A stretch of DNA of 64,000 nucleotides from Paenibacillus sp. MAHUQ-63 (GCF_028765165.1 NZ_JARADB010000012.1:1-64000), one strand, 5' to 3'; shown: positions 42,643 through 51,964, numbered from the stretch's first letter. A program made the numbers and translations. Notes: generated by a model not told the origin, from the sequence alone.

Positions 42643-43371
42643 ATGAAAATTATTGTTTTTGGAGCGACGGGGAATACAGGGAGAAGAGTGTTGGCACAAG
42701 GGATACAAATGGGGCATGAGATGACCGCATTTGTGCGAAATTCTGATAAGCTATATGATCAACTAGGTGAGCATGATGCCAAGCATGTGAAGGTGATCGT
42801 GGAAGATATGATGGACCCGGTGAGCGTCGGTGAGGCGCTTGTGCACCAAGACGCCGCTATTCTTGCAGCTGGCCATGCAGGACAGGGAGAAGAGTTTGTT
42901 CGTCTCGTCGATAACATTATAAGCCAATGTGAACGCCAACCTAGTTTCTCCGGGCGGGTATGGATTATGGGAGGAGCAGGCCTGCTGGACATTCCGTATA
43001 CGAACCTTATCGGGAACAATCTACCCGGCTTCCCACCTGAATATAGAAATCACAACCGGAACTTCGAAAGGCTGCAGCAGACTCAACTGGATTGGTCCAT
43101 AATGTGTCCGGGAACAATGATGGATACGAGAGAGCATCCAGCTGCGGTTCATTTACATGTAACAACGGAAATCTTGCCTGTTCCGATTCCGGAGATGATC
43201 AAGGAATATTCCGAGGCCGAAATAGCCGGTCACTTATTCAGCCGATTTCAAGAGCTGAATGTTGCTTACGACGATGTCGCCATATGTATGCTGCACCATC
43301 TTGAGCTCGGTGGAGAATTTAAAAGAAAAAGGGTCGGTCTAGCCTATCATAGCAATATTGCAGTGTGCTGA
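42643..43371 (+). CDS. NAD(P)-binding oxidoreductase (NmrA/YwnB-like)
   Basis: 242 aa from ATG 42643 with AAGAGGAGGAAGG upstream. The Rossmann motif GATGNTGRRVLAQG at residues 7-20 and the following strand HEMTAFVRNSDKL mark an atypical SDR of the NmrA/NAD(P)H-binding group. The catalytic Tyr-x3-Lys is absent, as is normal in this branch. Flavin- or quinone-reductase-like roles are common, which would fit control by a redox-sensing HxlR protein. It is translated close to the membrane protein gene behind it. Confidence 0.85.
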   Translation: MKIIVFGATGNTGRRVLAQGIQMGHEMTAFVRNSDKLYDQLGEHDAKHVKVIVEDMMDPVSVGEALVHQDAAILAAGHAGQGEEFVRLVDNIISQCERQPSFSGRVWIMGGAGLLDIPYTNLIGNNLPGFPPEYRNHNRNFERLQQTQLDWSIMCPGTMMDTREHPAAVHLHVTTEILPVPIPEMIKEYSEAEIAGHLFSRFQELNVAYDDVAICMLHHLELGGEFKRKRVGLAYHSNIAVC

Positions 43372-43391
43372 GGAAAAGGGGGATAATAAGC

Positions 43392-43844
43392 TTGTTTGGA
43401 TTATTGCTCTTCCTGCATATATTGGCTTCGATCGCCATCATTGGCCCCGCTTTCGTGATGCCCCTCATTCGAAGATTCGCCAGAACCGTCGGCCAGCTGG
43501 ACTTTATTTTTGGTATAACGACCAAGCTTAACATAATACCTAAAATTGGCGGAGTCGTACTAATCGTAACCGGGGTTTGGCTTATGATTATAACCAAGAT
43601 GGGGTTATCCCAAATGTGGCTGAATGTATCCATCCTTTTATCGCTGCTCATGGTCGTCATGATCGACGGTTGGATCGAGCCGCGCATGAAAAAGATCATA
43701 AAGATCATATCTGACAGTCAAGACCAGAGTAATGAAATCCCCGCCGAGTTCGGTCTGCTGATAAAAAGGATCGTACCCATCGAGACGGCAGCACAGCTGC
43801 TGATGATTGCCATCTTGGTGCTTATGGTCGTTAAGCCATTTTAA
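43392..43844 (+). CDS. DUF2269-like membrane protein
   Basis: 150 aa from TTG 43392, supported by GAAAAGGGGG at 9 nt; there is no ATG. Four membrane helices are predicted by eye: about 3-23 (FLHILASIAIIGPAFVMPL), 46-66 (IGGVVLIVTGVWLMI), 74-94 (VSILLSLLMVVMIDGWI) and 128-150 (AQLLMIAILVLMVVKPF). Arg/Lys-rich loops lie between them. The overall plan is that of DUF2269 proteins, which are sometimes paired with oxidoreductases. It is likely co-transcribed with the NAD(P)-binding gene and ends at a terminator. Confidence 0.75.
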   Translation: MFGLLLFLHILASIAIIGPAFVMPLIRRFARTVGQLDFIFGITTKLNIIPKIGGVVLIVTGVWLMIITKMGLSQMWLNVSILLSLLMVVMIDGWIEPRMKKIIKIISDSQDQSNEIPAEFGLLIKRIVPIETAAQLLMIAILVLMVVKPF

Positions 43845-43895
43845 GGCGGCCCATGGGAGCGTCCTAACCATATTTTTACTGCTATTCACAAAAAT

Positions 43896-43932
43896 AAGGA
43901 GTAGCTCTGCTACCAGCAGCTGCTCCTTTCTT
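43896..43932 (+). terminator. Terminator of the HxlR-controlled operon
   Basis: AAGGAGTAGCT pairs with AGCTGCTCCTT (one G-T), followed by TCTT. Confidence 0.75.
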
Positions 43933-43959
43933 GCCGATTATGATCCTCCTAAGCTTGAA

Positions 43960-44283
43960 ATGTTCAGAGGCGTTGGTCAAGATGCTAATAAAAAATTATT
44001 ACAATCCGCTTTAGGGGAAAAGTGGAAAGGATTATTATTTGCGGATTGGGTTGATGAAGTTCCCGTTTGGCGGCCTTCCAAAGGATACATACATAACCTT
44101 ACGAACTTAAGATCTTCACATGGACACTTAGTTGCTAATGGACAATATCAGGATTGGGATCGCTTAGAACAAGACTATTATCAGTTATTCAATGAATTGA
44201 AAGATCAAAATGTGATAAGATCCAGCCGGTTGACAAAGAACAATATAGAAATTCATTCATGGAAACCAGCAGCCGGCAAGTAA
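43960..44283 (+). pseudogene. Possible 3' fragment of an unknown gene
   Basis: The frame is open from the preceding terminator to a TAA at 44283. It encodes a well-behaved mixed-charge chain (MFRGVGQDANKKLLQ, WKGLLFADWVDEVPVWRPS, YYQLFNELKDQNVIRSS). The first ATG (43960) has no Shine-Dalgarno site, and protein-like sequence begins before it (DYDPPKLE from 43936). The frame runs straight out of the upstream terminator hairpin, so it looks like the C-terminal about 110 residues of a longer gene whose 5' part was lost. A terminator follows in the correct place. I do not recognise the family. Confidence 0.5.
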
Positions 44284-44314
44284 GTGATGCTGTTATGGTT
44301 AAGGAAAGAATAAC

Positions 44315-44341
44315 ATCCGCATAAATGGCGGATTTTTTTTC
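44315..44341 (+). terminator. Terminator after the gene fragment
   Basis: ATCCGC pairs with GCGGAT, followed by seven T. Confidence 0.8.
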
Positions 44342-44365
44342 AGAACAAATTCTTAGCATCGCCCT

Positions 44366-44394
44366 TTGTTTCCCTGTGTCCATTCGGGTACAAT
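44366..44394 (+). promoter_or_regulatory. Promoter of the yxdJ-like gene
   Basis: TTGTTT, a 17-nt spacer, and TACAAT, ending 50 nt before the ATG. Confidence 0.6.
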
Positions 44395-44444
44395 AATCCT
44401 GTTATCCGAGTATAAAGAAAGTGGTAGAAAGGTGTGCAGCTTGA

Positions 44445-45128
44445 ATGAATATGAATATTTTCATCGTCGAGGACGATGCCTCCATATTTAATTTACTGAA
44501 AGAAAGGCTGGAGAAATGGTCTCTGCATGTCACAGGACCCCATAATTTCGAGGACATACGAAGTGATTTTGTAAACAGTCAGCCTCAGCTTGTCATCCTG
44601 GATATCCAACTTCCAAAGTTTGATGGCTTTCACTGGTGCCGGGAGATTCGTGCTATTTCGAAGGTCCCCATTCTCTTTTTATCGTCAAGGGATCATCCGA
44701 TGGATATGGTCATGGCCATGAACATGGGAGCAGATGACTATATTCAGAAACCGTTCAATATCGATGTCCTGCTTGCGAAAATTCAGGCTTTACTTCGCCG
44801 CACTTATGCCTATGGGGAAGAGGCGGCTGATGTAATTGAATGGAACGGTGCCGTATTACTTATGAATCGCGGCGTGATTCGTAAGGATGGAACGGACGTT
44901 GAGCTCACGAAGAACGAATTTTTTATTCTCTCGACTCTTATTAAAGCGAAGAATGAAATCATATCGCGGCATGAGCTTATAAGAAAGCTATGGGAGGACG
45001 AGCACTTCGTCAATGACAATACACTCACTGCGAATATTACACGTTTACGCCAGAAGCTGGCGCTCCTTCAATTGGAAGAAGCCATTGTTACGAAAAAAGG
45101 CTTAGGCTACATGGCGGCCACTTTATAG
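44445..45128 (+). CDS. yxdJ: BceR/YxdJ-type response regulator
   Basis: 227 aa OmpR-type regulator. The receiver has EDD near the N-terminus, the phosphorylation site Asp53 (VILDIQLPKFDG), FLSSRDHP and the Lys of YIQKPFN. The C-terminal winged helix runs from about 130 (RKDGTDVELTKNEFFILSTLIKAKNEIISRHELIRKLWEDEHFVNDNTLTANITRLRQKL). The kinase gene follows by 19 nt, then the ABC module and a yxeA-like gene, the order of the yxdJKLM-yxeA operon of B. subtilis. The symbol is given on synteny. The probable target is the box at 46260. Confidence 0.85.
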   Translation: MNMNIFIVEDDASIFNLLKERLEKWSLHVTGPHNFEDIRSDFVNSQPQLVILDIQLPKFDGFHWCREIRAISKVPILFLSSRDHPMDMVMAMNMGADDYIQKPFNIDVLLAKIQALLRRTYAYGEEAADVIEWNGAVLLMNRGVIRKDGTDVELTKNEFFILSTLIKAKNEIISRHELIRKLWEDEHFVNDNTLTANITRLRQKLALLQLEEAIVTKKGLGYMAATL

Positions 45129-45147
45129 GGGAAGGTGAAACCCATAG

Positions 45148-46170
45148 ATGTTTTTACGTTATGTTAGCAGTATGAAAAGCTGGATTCTAATGTTTGCTAT
45201 ACTAATTGGATTAACGAATGTACTCCTTCTACTAGATAAAGGAATTGCCTTACAGATCGGTTCGATTGTTTATTTGGATTCGGTATTACTGATTACGTTT
45301 ATCATCTTCTTCCTATGGCGCTACCTGAAAGAAATGCATTATCTTCGCATGCTTGAGGCACGCACTAGAGACATGAGCGACAATTGGCTTGAAGCCTTAC
45401 CCACTCCCGTACATGCGCGGGATAAGATCGTAAGTGAAGCTTTGTATGCCGTGAACCGGTTCCATAAACAAAAACTGTCGGATATGAACACCACGCATAA
45501 GATGGAAAGCGACTATATCGCATCCTGGGTGCATGAAATCAAGGCGCCACTTACTGCTATGAAATTAATTATCGATGCAAATCAATACGTCCGGATCATG
45601 CAAAAAATAGAAGCAGAGTGGTTGCGGATTTATTTACTCGTCGATCGGCAGCTGTATATATCGCGAATGCCTACGCTGCGGTCGGATTATGTGCTAGAAA
45701 AAACATACATTCAGCGACTTGTGGCGAAAGAAGTCCGTGATTTAGCCTCTTGGTGTATGGAGAAGAACATTGCAGTCGAATTCAAAGGGGAAGAGGCTGA
45801 GGTGATAACCGATATCAAATGGTGCCGGTTTATCATTCGGCAGCTACTGATGAATGCCGTGAAATATAGTCCCGAAGGCGGAACCCTCCTTATATCGACT
45901 GAAATATTGCCCGCAGGCAATGTCATCCTGTACATGAAGGACGAGGGACCTGGGATTCCGGCGCATGATCTTCCCCGTATTTTTGACAAAGGTTTCACGG
46001 GGGGAAACGGGAGAATTTACAATGCGGCAACTGGCCTTGGCCTGTATCTGGCACGGAACGTCGCAACGATGATCGGTATTACGCTCGACGCACAATCCGG
46101 TCAAACGAATGGAACCGTTATGAGAATGATTTTCTCAACTAAGAATGACTTCGAGGCATTCCGGGAATAA
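45148..46170 (+). CDS. yxdK: BceS/YxdK-type intramembrane-sensing histidine kinase
   Basis: 340 aa. Two membrane helices (about 12-31 and 40-58) are joined by a very short outer loop, so there is no extracellular sensor. Such kinases read transport activity of their ABC partner. The phospho-acceptor His129 lies in ASWVHEIKAPLTAMKLII. The catalytic part has FIIRQLLMNAVKYSP (N box), DEGPGIP and GLGLYLARNVA. The gene follows the regulator, and the BceAB-type transporter is downstream. GGGGAAGGTG precedes the ATG. Confidence 0.88.
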   Translation: MFLRYVSSMKSWILMFAILIGLTNVLLLLDKGIALQIGSIVYLDSVLLITFIIFFLWRYLKEMHYLRMLEARTRDMSDNWLEALPTPVHARDKIVSEALYAVNRFHKQKLSDMNTTHKMESDYIASWVHEIKAPLTAMKLIIDANQYVRIMQKIEAEWLRIYLLVDRQLYISRMPTLRSDYVLEKTYIQRLVAKEVRDLASWCMEKNIAVEFKGEEAEVITDIKWCRFIIRQLLMNAVKYSPEGGTLLISTEILPAGNVILYMKDEGPGIPAHDLPRIFDKGFTGGNGRIYNAATGLGLYLARNVATMIGITLDAQSGQTNGTVMRMIFSTKNDFEAFRE

Positions 46171-46259
46171 AAGTTCGAGCTATGTAAACCTACTATGCAG
46201 TCGGGGATTTTCCCGCCTGCTTTTTTAAATTCAATTACAGCAATGAATTCACAGCAATA

Positions 46260-46273
46260 TGACAATAATGTAA
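46260..46273 (+). promoter_or_regulatory. BceR-type binding box before the transporter genes
   Basis: TGACA-ATAA-TGTAA matches the published BceR-like consensus TNACA-N4-TGTAA exactly. It lies 88 nt before the ATPase start. A TACAAT -10 box follows at 46328-46333 without a clear -35, as expected for an activated promoter. Confidence 0.75.
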
Positions 46274-46361
46274 CATACCGCCTATCAAATATCATCTAAT
46301 ACGTGCGACGCAACCGGATGTACGTCTTACAATAAGGATAAATCCAATATGGAGGTCTGAT

Positions 46362-47147
46362 ATGAATACAATTCAATCGCCAAAAACAATGCTGCATGCG
46401 CAGAACGTTCATAAATCCTATGGTAAAAAAGGCAGCGTTCAGGAGGTTTTAAAGGGAATCGACCTTCGTGTCACAGAGGGGGAATTCGTGGGGATCATGG
46501 GGCCGTCGGGATCAGGTAAGACGACTTTACTTAATGTGCTTGCTACGATTGACCGCCCGACAGATGGGACGATCTTCATCGAGGATGCCGATGTGTCCAA
46601 AATGAAGGACGCCGAGTTGTCTTCTTTTCGCCGCAACAAATTGGGGTTTATCTTCCAAGACTATAATCTGCTAGATACGTTGACGGTTAAGGAAAATATT
46701 CTTCTTCCCATTTCCCTCGGGAGAAGGAACCGAACGGCGGCGGAAGAAGAATTCAAGGCTATTACCCAATCCCTTGGTATCGAAGGCCTGGAGCACAAAT
46801 ATCCGCATGAACTATCTGGCGGCCAAAAACAGAGGACTTCGGCCAGCCGCGCTCTCATCCATCGGCCTGCCATGGTATTCGCCGATGAACCGACAGGCGC
46901 CCTTGACTCCAAATCCGCCTCTGCTTTATTAGATACCATTGCGGAACTCAATAAAGAACGGTTAGGTACAATTGTGATGGTGACGCATGATCCTGTGGCC
47001 TCCAGCTATTGCAGCCGTGTAATCTTTTTGAAAGACGGCTTGATTTACTCGGAAATCTACCGTGGCAATAAAACGAGGCCGTCCTTCTTCAAAGAAATTA
47101 TGGATGTCCAAGCCGTCCTTGGGGGTGACACCGTTGACGTTATTTGA
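46362..47147 (+). CDS. yxdL: BceA/YxdL-type ABC transporter ATPase
   Basis: 261 aa. Walker A GPSGSGKTT (about residues 46-54), Q-loop FIFQDYNLLD, signature LSGGQKQRTSASRAL, Walker B MVFADEPTGALD, and the H-loop MVTHDP are all present. This is the LolD/MacB-like clade that partners FtsX-type permeases in peptide sensing and detoxification. The signature is LSGGQKQRTSASR where QQRVAIAR is more usual (T-S for V-A), which is typical of Bce-type proteins. The permease gene overlaps its end by 14 nt. Confidence 0.93.
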   Translation: MNTIQSPKTMLHAQNVHKSYGKKGSVQEVLKGIDLRVTEGEFVGIMGPSGSGKTTLLNVLATIDRPTDGTIFIEDADVSKMKDAELSSFRRNKLGFIFQDYNLLDTLTVKENILLPISLGRRNRTAAEEEFKAITQSLGIEGLEHKYPHELSGGQKQRTSASRALIHRPAMVFADEPTGALDSKSASALLDTIAELNKERLGTIVMVTHDPVASSYCSRVIFLKDGLIYSEIYRGNKTRPSFFKEIMDVQAVLGGDTVDVI

Positions 47148-49098
47148 GCTAGTGATTCGTAGTATGCGAAAAAATATCAAACATTATTATCTTTATTTTT
47201 TCGCGCTTATTTTCAGCACGAGTCTCTATTTTGTGTTTGCCACATTGCAGCATGACGCATCCATTATCGCGAATATAGAGAAAAACGCTAGATTTTCAAG
47301 TTCATTTCAATCGGCCAGCTTGATGCTACTGCTTATTGTGGCTGTGTTCACGGTCTATGCGAACAGTCTCTTTTTGAGCCGGCGGAGCAAAGAAATCGGG
47401 TTGTATCAGTTGATCGGCTTGACGAAAAGAGGGGTCGCACGATTCCTCCTTATTGAAAACGCTCTTCTTGGCTTCGGGGCACTTCTATTCGGGATCGGCT
47501 GCGGAGCCCTTGTATACCGGATCTTCCTGCTGCTTCTTATTAAACTTTTGGGTTTCGAAGGAATAGTCTCAGTGAAGTTCTCCCTATCGGGTGTTACACA
47601 AACGGTCGCCGTTTTTGCCGCGCTGATCGTGATCACTTCCATACAGATGCTACGAAAGGTATATCGCAATACGTTGATTGACCTGTTTCATGCGGAGAAA
47701 CAAAACGAGCATCCTGCCAAGCCTACATCCATCGCGGCCGCGATCCTCGCGCTGCTCGCCATAGCGCTCATCGCGTACGGTTATCAACATTCGGGGCATT
47801 TGTCGGACGACACATTGCTCTTGGACATGTTCCTGATTCTCGTTTCAACAATTGCAGGTACGTATCTGTTGTTCCGCGTCACGATTAGTTGGCTCTTCTA
47901 TCGGTATCGAAGAGGTGTCAACGGACATCTCGAGCTGAAGTTTGCTTTGTCGCTAGCCCCCCTCATGCACAGGATGAAAGCGCAAGCTAATTCACTAACT
48001 TTGATCACCGTACTCTCGGCAATGACCCTTACGATGGTGGCGGTAGCTTATTCGATCTATGTTTCCGCTGGAAATGACACGCGCATCGCGTTTCCGTATG
48101 ATTTCGTTATTCAGAATGGCGAGACGAATGCAAAGATGTTCAGTGAGGAGATGAATAGTGAAAGGATACGCTTCGTTCATAAGCAGGTAGAAGCCGTGAA
48201 GCTGGTGGGCACGATCCGTGATCATTCCGATCATGCCTTCGTTGAAGATGACGAATTGCTTTTTCTGCCAGCGGAACAGCTTCAGAATGCTGGAGCGGAC
48301 ATGAACGTCCCTCAACCCGGGGAAGCCGTTATTTATAACGGAAGGGCAAAACTCGAATCATCGATAGCAGGGCAGAAATATACGAATTTTCCTAAAGAGG
48401 TTGAGCTGAATCTGTCCGGAAGCGAGAAAGGGCCTCAGGTGCTGGGGCTTATAGAGAGATATGCTATGAATTATGACGTATACGGTCTTCAACTTGTAAC
48501 ATCAGAGTCAACTGTACGGGAACTCAAAGAGAGGATGATAGCTTCTCCGCAGTATGAAGAGGAGAAGACGAGACGATATCCCCGATACGAAACGATAACT
48601 CTCGATACGTTCCAGGTACCGGACAAAGAACAGCGTGTCAAGGCCTCGGATGTTTATGCGAAATATGTGGCTAAAGGAGACTTTGTTTCTGATTATGAGA
48701 GGCAATACCGCAATGCACTCCAAGATTTTGGAATGTTTATCTTCATAGCCGGATTTCTGGGACTCCTCTTTCTGATTTCAACCGGCAGTATCCTGTATTT
48801 CAAACAAATGACGGAAGCGGATCAGGAGAAGAGCAGCTTTATTACGTTGAGACAGCTCGGCTTTGAGACAAAGGACATCATGAAAGGCATTGTACGTAAG
48901 CAGCTATTTGTTTTTGCCATACCTCTTGTTATTGGGATTTCACACGCTATATTTGCCGTGAAAACAGTCTCCATAGCCGTAGTCTCAAATATAGCCGTGC
49001 CGTCTGCGATAGCCATGGGTGTGTACCTATTGATATATATCGTATTTATCTTGTTAACTATCGGTTATTACAAAAAAATCGTTCAGAATGCCATGTAG
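47134..49098 (+). CDS. yxdM: BceB/YxdM-type ABC transporter permease
   Basis: 654 aa from TTG 47134, preceded by GGGGGTG inside the yxdL end; a GTG at 47125 is a second option. The start gives the family opening MTLFELVIRSMRKNIKHYYLYFFALIF. About ten membrane helices are expected: one first, three around 50-180, two around 200-260, one near 295-315, a large outer domain at about 330-530, and three last. The domain layout is the FtsX-like one of the Bce family. The last segment (YKKIVQNAM) is cytoplasmic. It works with YxdL in sensing or removal of a peptide antibiotic. Confidence 0.88.
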   Translation: MTLFELVIRSMRKNIKHYYLYFFALIFSTSLYFVFATLQHDASIIANIEKNARFSSSFQSASLMLLLIVAVFTVYANSLFLSRRSKEIGLYQLIGLTKRGVARFLLIENALLGFGALLFGIGCGALVYRIFLLLLIKLLGFEGIVSVKFSLSGVTQTVAVFAALIVITSIQMLRKVYRNTLIDLFHAEKQNEHPAKPTSIAAAILALLAIALIAYGYQHSGHLSDDTLLLDMFLILVSTIAGTYLLFRVTISWLFYRYRRGVNGHLELKFALSLAPLMHRMKAQANSLTLITVLSAMTLTMVAVAYSIYVSAGNDTRIAFPYDFVIQNGETNAKMFSEEMNSERIRFVHKQVEAVKLVGTIRDHSDHAFVEDDELLFLPAEQLQNAGADMNVPQPGEAVIYNGRAKLESSIAGQKYTNFPKEVELNLSGSEKGPQVLGLIERYAMNYDVYGLQLVTSESTVRELKERMIASPQYEEEKTRRYPRYETITLDTFQVPDKEQRVKASDVYAKYVAKGDFVSDYERQYRNALQDFGMFIFIAGFLGLLFLISTGSILYFKQMTEADQEKSSFITLRQLGFETKDIMKGIVRKQLFVFAIPLVIGISHAIFAVKTVSIAVVSNIAVPSAIAMGVYLLIYIVFILLTIGYYKKIVQNAM

Positions 49099-49142
49099 TG
49101 CCTAATGCACGCATCCGGTCATTGTAAAGGAGAATTTCATTC

Positions 49143-49478
49143 ATGAAAAATAGAAGAGTCCCCGTAATGACATTGGTCGTTGTCATGCTGGCCGTCGTAT
49201 TTATAGTGTTGTACAAGGATGTGGTAGACCGATTTAACCCGTTTCTGACAAAAGCCTATGTCTATGTCCAAATCAATCAAGCCCCCGTGCCTAATCATGG
49301 GCGAGTAGAGTATAAACTTACCGGGTACAATGCGGAAGGTGACAAGGAAAATGTTAATTTTACAGCCAGTACAGAACTTCCTAAGGGGACCTATCTGAAG
49401 GTATTGGCCAAGGGAGCCTATGTACAAGAATGGGAAAAGATCAATCCGGAAGAAGTACCTTCTGCAATCAAATGGTAA
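49143..49478 (+). CDS. yxeA: YxeA-family protein
   Basis: 111 aa. A membrane helix or uncleaved signal covers about residues 8-27 (VMTLVVVMLAVVFIVLYKDVV). The rest is an outside-facing beta-rich domain with YVYVQINQAPVPNHGRVEYKLTGYNAEGDKENVNFTAS, the block typical of YxeA (DUF1093), and ends EEVPSAIKW. In B. subtilis the homologue is the last gene of the yxdJKLM-yxeA operon, as here. AAAGGAGAA precedes the ATG by 8 nt. Function unknown; possibly helps the transporter at the membrane. Confidence 0.88.
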   Translation: MKNRRVPVMTLVVVMLAVVFIVLYKDVVDRFNPFLTKAYVYVQINQAPVPNHGRVEYKLTGYNAEGDKENVNFTASTELPKGTYLKVLAKGAYVQEWEKINPEEVPSAIKW

Positions 49479-49496
49479 AAGAAAAGAACTATTCAG

Positions 49497-49532
49497 AGAG
49501 CAGTTTGCCACCGCGGCAGCTGCTCTTTTTGT
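49497..49532 (+). terminator. Terminator of the yxdJKLM-yxeA-type operon
   Basis: AGAGCAG pairs with CTGCTCT around an inner TGCC/GGCA step, followed by TTTTTGTTATT. Confidence 0.85.
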
Positions 49533-49615
49533 TATTAATCTATAGGGTAGCAAGGTTACAATATGTGGTAATATATAAATAGTGAAAGCGGTCGTCTTAT
49601 TCTACAAATAAAATA

Positions 49616-49629
49616 TGAAAGCGTATACA
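49616..49629 (+). promoter_or_regulatory. Probable cre (CcpA) site
   Basis: TGAAAGCGTATACA fits TGWAANCGNTNWCA with one mismatch. It lies 58 nt before the start of the AraC-type regulator gene. Confidence 0.5.
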
Positions 49630-49687
49630 CATTCTCCTTTGAATTTGATAAAATTAACAATAATTATTTTGGATGTAAAGGGAGCAT

Positions 49688-51964
49688 ATGACAAAAGGAA
49701 TGATTACCAAAGCACAAGTCTTTTATAGATATCTGTTCTCATATTTCGTCATTTTGCTAATCCCGCTCGGTCTATTAGGCTATTACGGATCGCTTCAGTT
49801 GAAGCAAACGGTCAACCACTACGTTGAGAAGATGAACCAAGAGATGCTGAGCCAGCTCGGTGAAGGCGTTGATACGAAAATCATCGAAATGAATAAAATC
49901 GCGGCAAGGATCGAGACGAATCCCGATCTGACCCCTTATGCGGTAACCAAAGATTTCTACGGCGCATACCAGGCGAAGACGCTGCTCGATTATCGCGTAT
50001 CGAACGATTTTATTCACGAAGTGCTTTTTTACGTAAGGGGAGAACCGTTGCTATATTCCTCCGTAAGCACTTACCGTATTCCAACCTTCATTAACGATAT
50101 TTATCATTACCGTTTTTGGACGGAGGCGCAGTTTCGGGAAGAAATGGACACTTTGACGAAACCGATGCTCCGTCCCGCGGAGGACGTCAACTTCATGGGT
50201 GCTTCCAACGAGCGGTTCATTAGCTATGCGCTGCCGATCCCGCTGGGGAGCCTTCACCCTTACGGAACCGTGTTGTTTTTGATTAAAGAGAGTTCGCTGC
50301 TTCTTTATTTGAAAGCCGATGAATATCCCAGAACGGGAAATACGGTTATTATGGATGAGAGAAATCGCATCGTCACCTCCTATAAGGGCGACTCACATGT
50401 CAAAGACGAGGACTTGTACCCGCTCCTCGTGTCGGCCAACGGCATGTTTTCCGTGGAAAAGCTGGACAAAGTGAACTATTTCGTCTCCCGCATGAAGTCT
50501 GAACTGACTGGGTGGACATATGTGAATATCATGCCGGTTTCCGACGTCATGAAGCCGATCGACATCGTCGTCTCCCAATGGATGCGCACGCTGTTCATCA
50601 TTTTGATAATTGGCAGTGTAGCGATTTACTTCGCACTGCGCTACAATTATCATCCGATCAAAAAGCTCGCACAGCTGGCGGAAAGCCATTTGGGGAAGTC
50701 GCTTATGATCATGAACGAGCTGGAAGCGGTCCGTACGTTAATCGACAGGACGATGCGCTCCAATCGGGAGCTTGGGGAAAAGTGGGAGAACAACCGTTCA
50801 GCCATTGTCGACCATATGCTGCTCAGCCTGCTGAAAGGGGAAGTGGAGACGAGGGAGCAGCTGGACGAGCGGTGCAAAGAAGTCGGTTTCGAATTCGGGC
50901 ATGCGGCTTACTGTGTCTTTGTCGTGGAAGGTGCAGGAGCAAATCCCGATACGAAGCAGCTGCTTGCGGAATCCGTCGCTGACTGCTCAAGTAGCGGGAT
51001 GACCGTTTATTACAAGGAATCCATTGATAACAACCGGATAACTTTCCTTGTATCAACCGACCACACGCCTCAGCAGCTCTCCGTTTGGCTGCAAGAGTGG
51101 CACAATGCCGTGTACCGAGATCTCGGAATCAAGCTAACTTGCGGTGTGGGCCAACTGTACGAGGAATTGAAGCAGATCGGTCGATCATTTATTGAGGCTT
51201 CGACTGCGATCGATTACAAACTGATCAAAGGGATGGGCCAAATCATATCGTTCCGCGACCTGACATCCGATCATTTCTCAACGCTGTACGACGCAAATTA
51301 CAATTTGGAAAATTTAAGCTATTGGCTGCGGGAGGGACAAACCCGGCAAATCGTCGATGCGCTTACGCATTTTGTCCATCAGATTAAGCAAGGCGGTACG
51401 ACGCTGTTTGTCGTCAGATGTTTATGCTTTGATATTATCCATACGGTTATGAAAACATTGAATGAGATGAAAAGCGAATTTCCCGGCATCACCGAGAAGC
51501 TTCCCGATGTGTTGACGTTGATGGAATTCCATACCGTCGAAGAGCTGGTCGAGCTTGTCTCGAAGGCTTGTATCGACGTTTGCCACGCTATGGAGCAGCA
51601 TCATCGAGATCCTGCGGAGCGTCACATCTACGCTATGACAGATTACATGCAGCAGCGTTACGGCGATTCCGGCTTTTCCGTGCAAATGATGGCCGATCAT
51701 TTTTCACTTTCAGCCTCTTATGTGAGCCGTTTGTTTAAAGAGCACACCGGTCAAACGATTACCGATTATATGAATTTAATCCGCATCAATAACGCCAAAC
51801 GGCTGCTCAGGGAAAGTAATGCCTCAATCAAAGACATCGTGCAGCAGGTCGGCTATTTCGATACGTCAAGCTTTATCCGCAAGTTCAAAGCAGAGGTCGG
51901 CGTCACGCCGGGTGAATATCGCAAGATGCTGCGGAAGCAGGAAAGCGGATCGGGAACCGGTTGA
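49688..51964 (+). CDS. Membrane-bound AraC-family transcriptional regulator
   Basis: 758 aa with AAAGGGAGC upstream. It has the same plan as the protein at 3223: membrane helices at about 13-35 and 301-321, a cache-like outer sensor between, and a C-terminal AraC domain at about 650-750 (FSVQMMADHFSLSASYVSRLFKEHTGQTITDYMNLIRINNAKRLLRE; VGVTPGEYRKML). The sensor half is clearly diverged from the other copy. The gene stands 203 nt before the importer genes at 52168, which are its probable targets. The terminator stem overlaps its stop codon. A CcpA-like site lies upstream. Confidence 0.9.
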   Translation: MTKGMITKAQVFYRYLFSYFVILLIPLGLLGYYGSLQLKQTVNHYVEKMNQEMLSQLGEGVDTKIIEMNKIAARIETNPDLTPYAVTKDFYGAYQAKTLLDYRVSNDFIHEVLFYVRGEPLLYSSVSTYRIPTFINDIYHYRFWTEAQFREEMDTLTKPMLRPAEDVNFMGASNERFISYALPIPLGSLHPYGTVLFLIKESSLLLYLKADEYPRTGNTVIMDERNRIVTSYKGDSHVKDEDLYPLLVSANGMFSVEKLDKVNYFVSRMKSELTGWTYVNIMPVSDVMKPIDIVVSQWMRTLFIILIIGSVAIYFALRYNYHPIKKLAQLAESHLGKSLMIMNELEAVRTLIDRTMRSNRELGEKWENNRSAIVDHMLLSLLKGEVETREQLDERCKEVGFEFGHAAYCVFVVEGAGANPDTKQLLAESVADCSSSGMTVYYKESIDNNRITFLVSTDHTPQQLSVWLQEWHNAVYRDLGIKLTCGVGQLYEELKQIGRSFIEASTAIDYKLIKGMGQIISFRDLTSDHFSTLYDANYNLENLSYWLREGQTRQIVDALTHFVHQIKQGGTTLFVVRCLCFDIIHTVMKTLNEMKSEFPGITEKLPDVLTLMEFHTVEELVELVSKACIDVCHAMEQHHRDPAERHIYAMTDYMQQRYGDSGFSVQMMADHFSLSASYVSRLFKEHTGQTITDYMNLIRINNAKRLLRESNASIKDIVQQVGYFDTSSFIRKFKAEVGVTPGEYRKMLRKQESGSGTG

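Noticed and set aside
47062-47133. Earlier start of the BceB-type permease inside the ATPase gene
   Set aside because: It would give a 24-residue extension not seen in the family; TTG 47134 gives the normal opening and has a ribosome site.
50512-50982. 156-aa plus-strand frame inside the second AraC regulator
   Set aside because: Out-of-frame shadow of the 758-aa protein, with no start signal.
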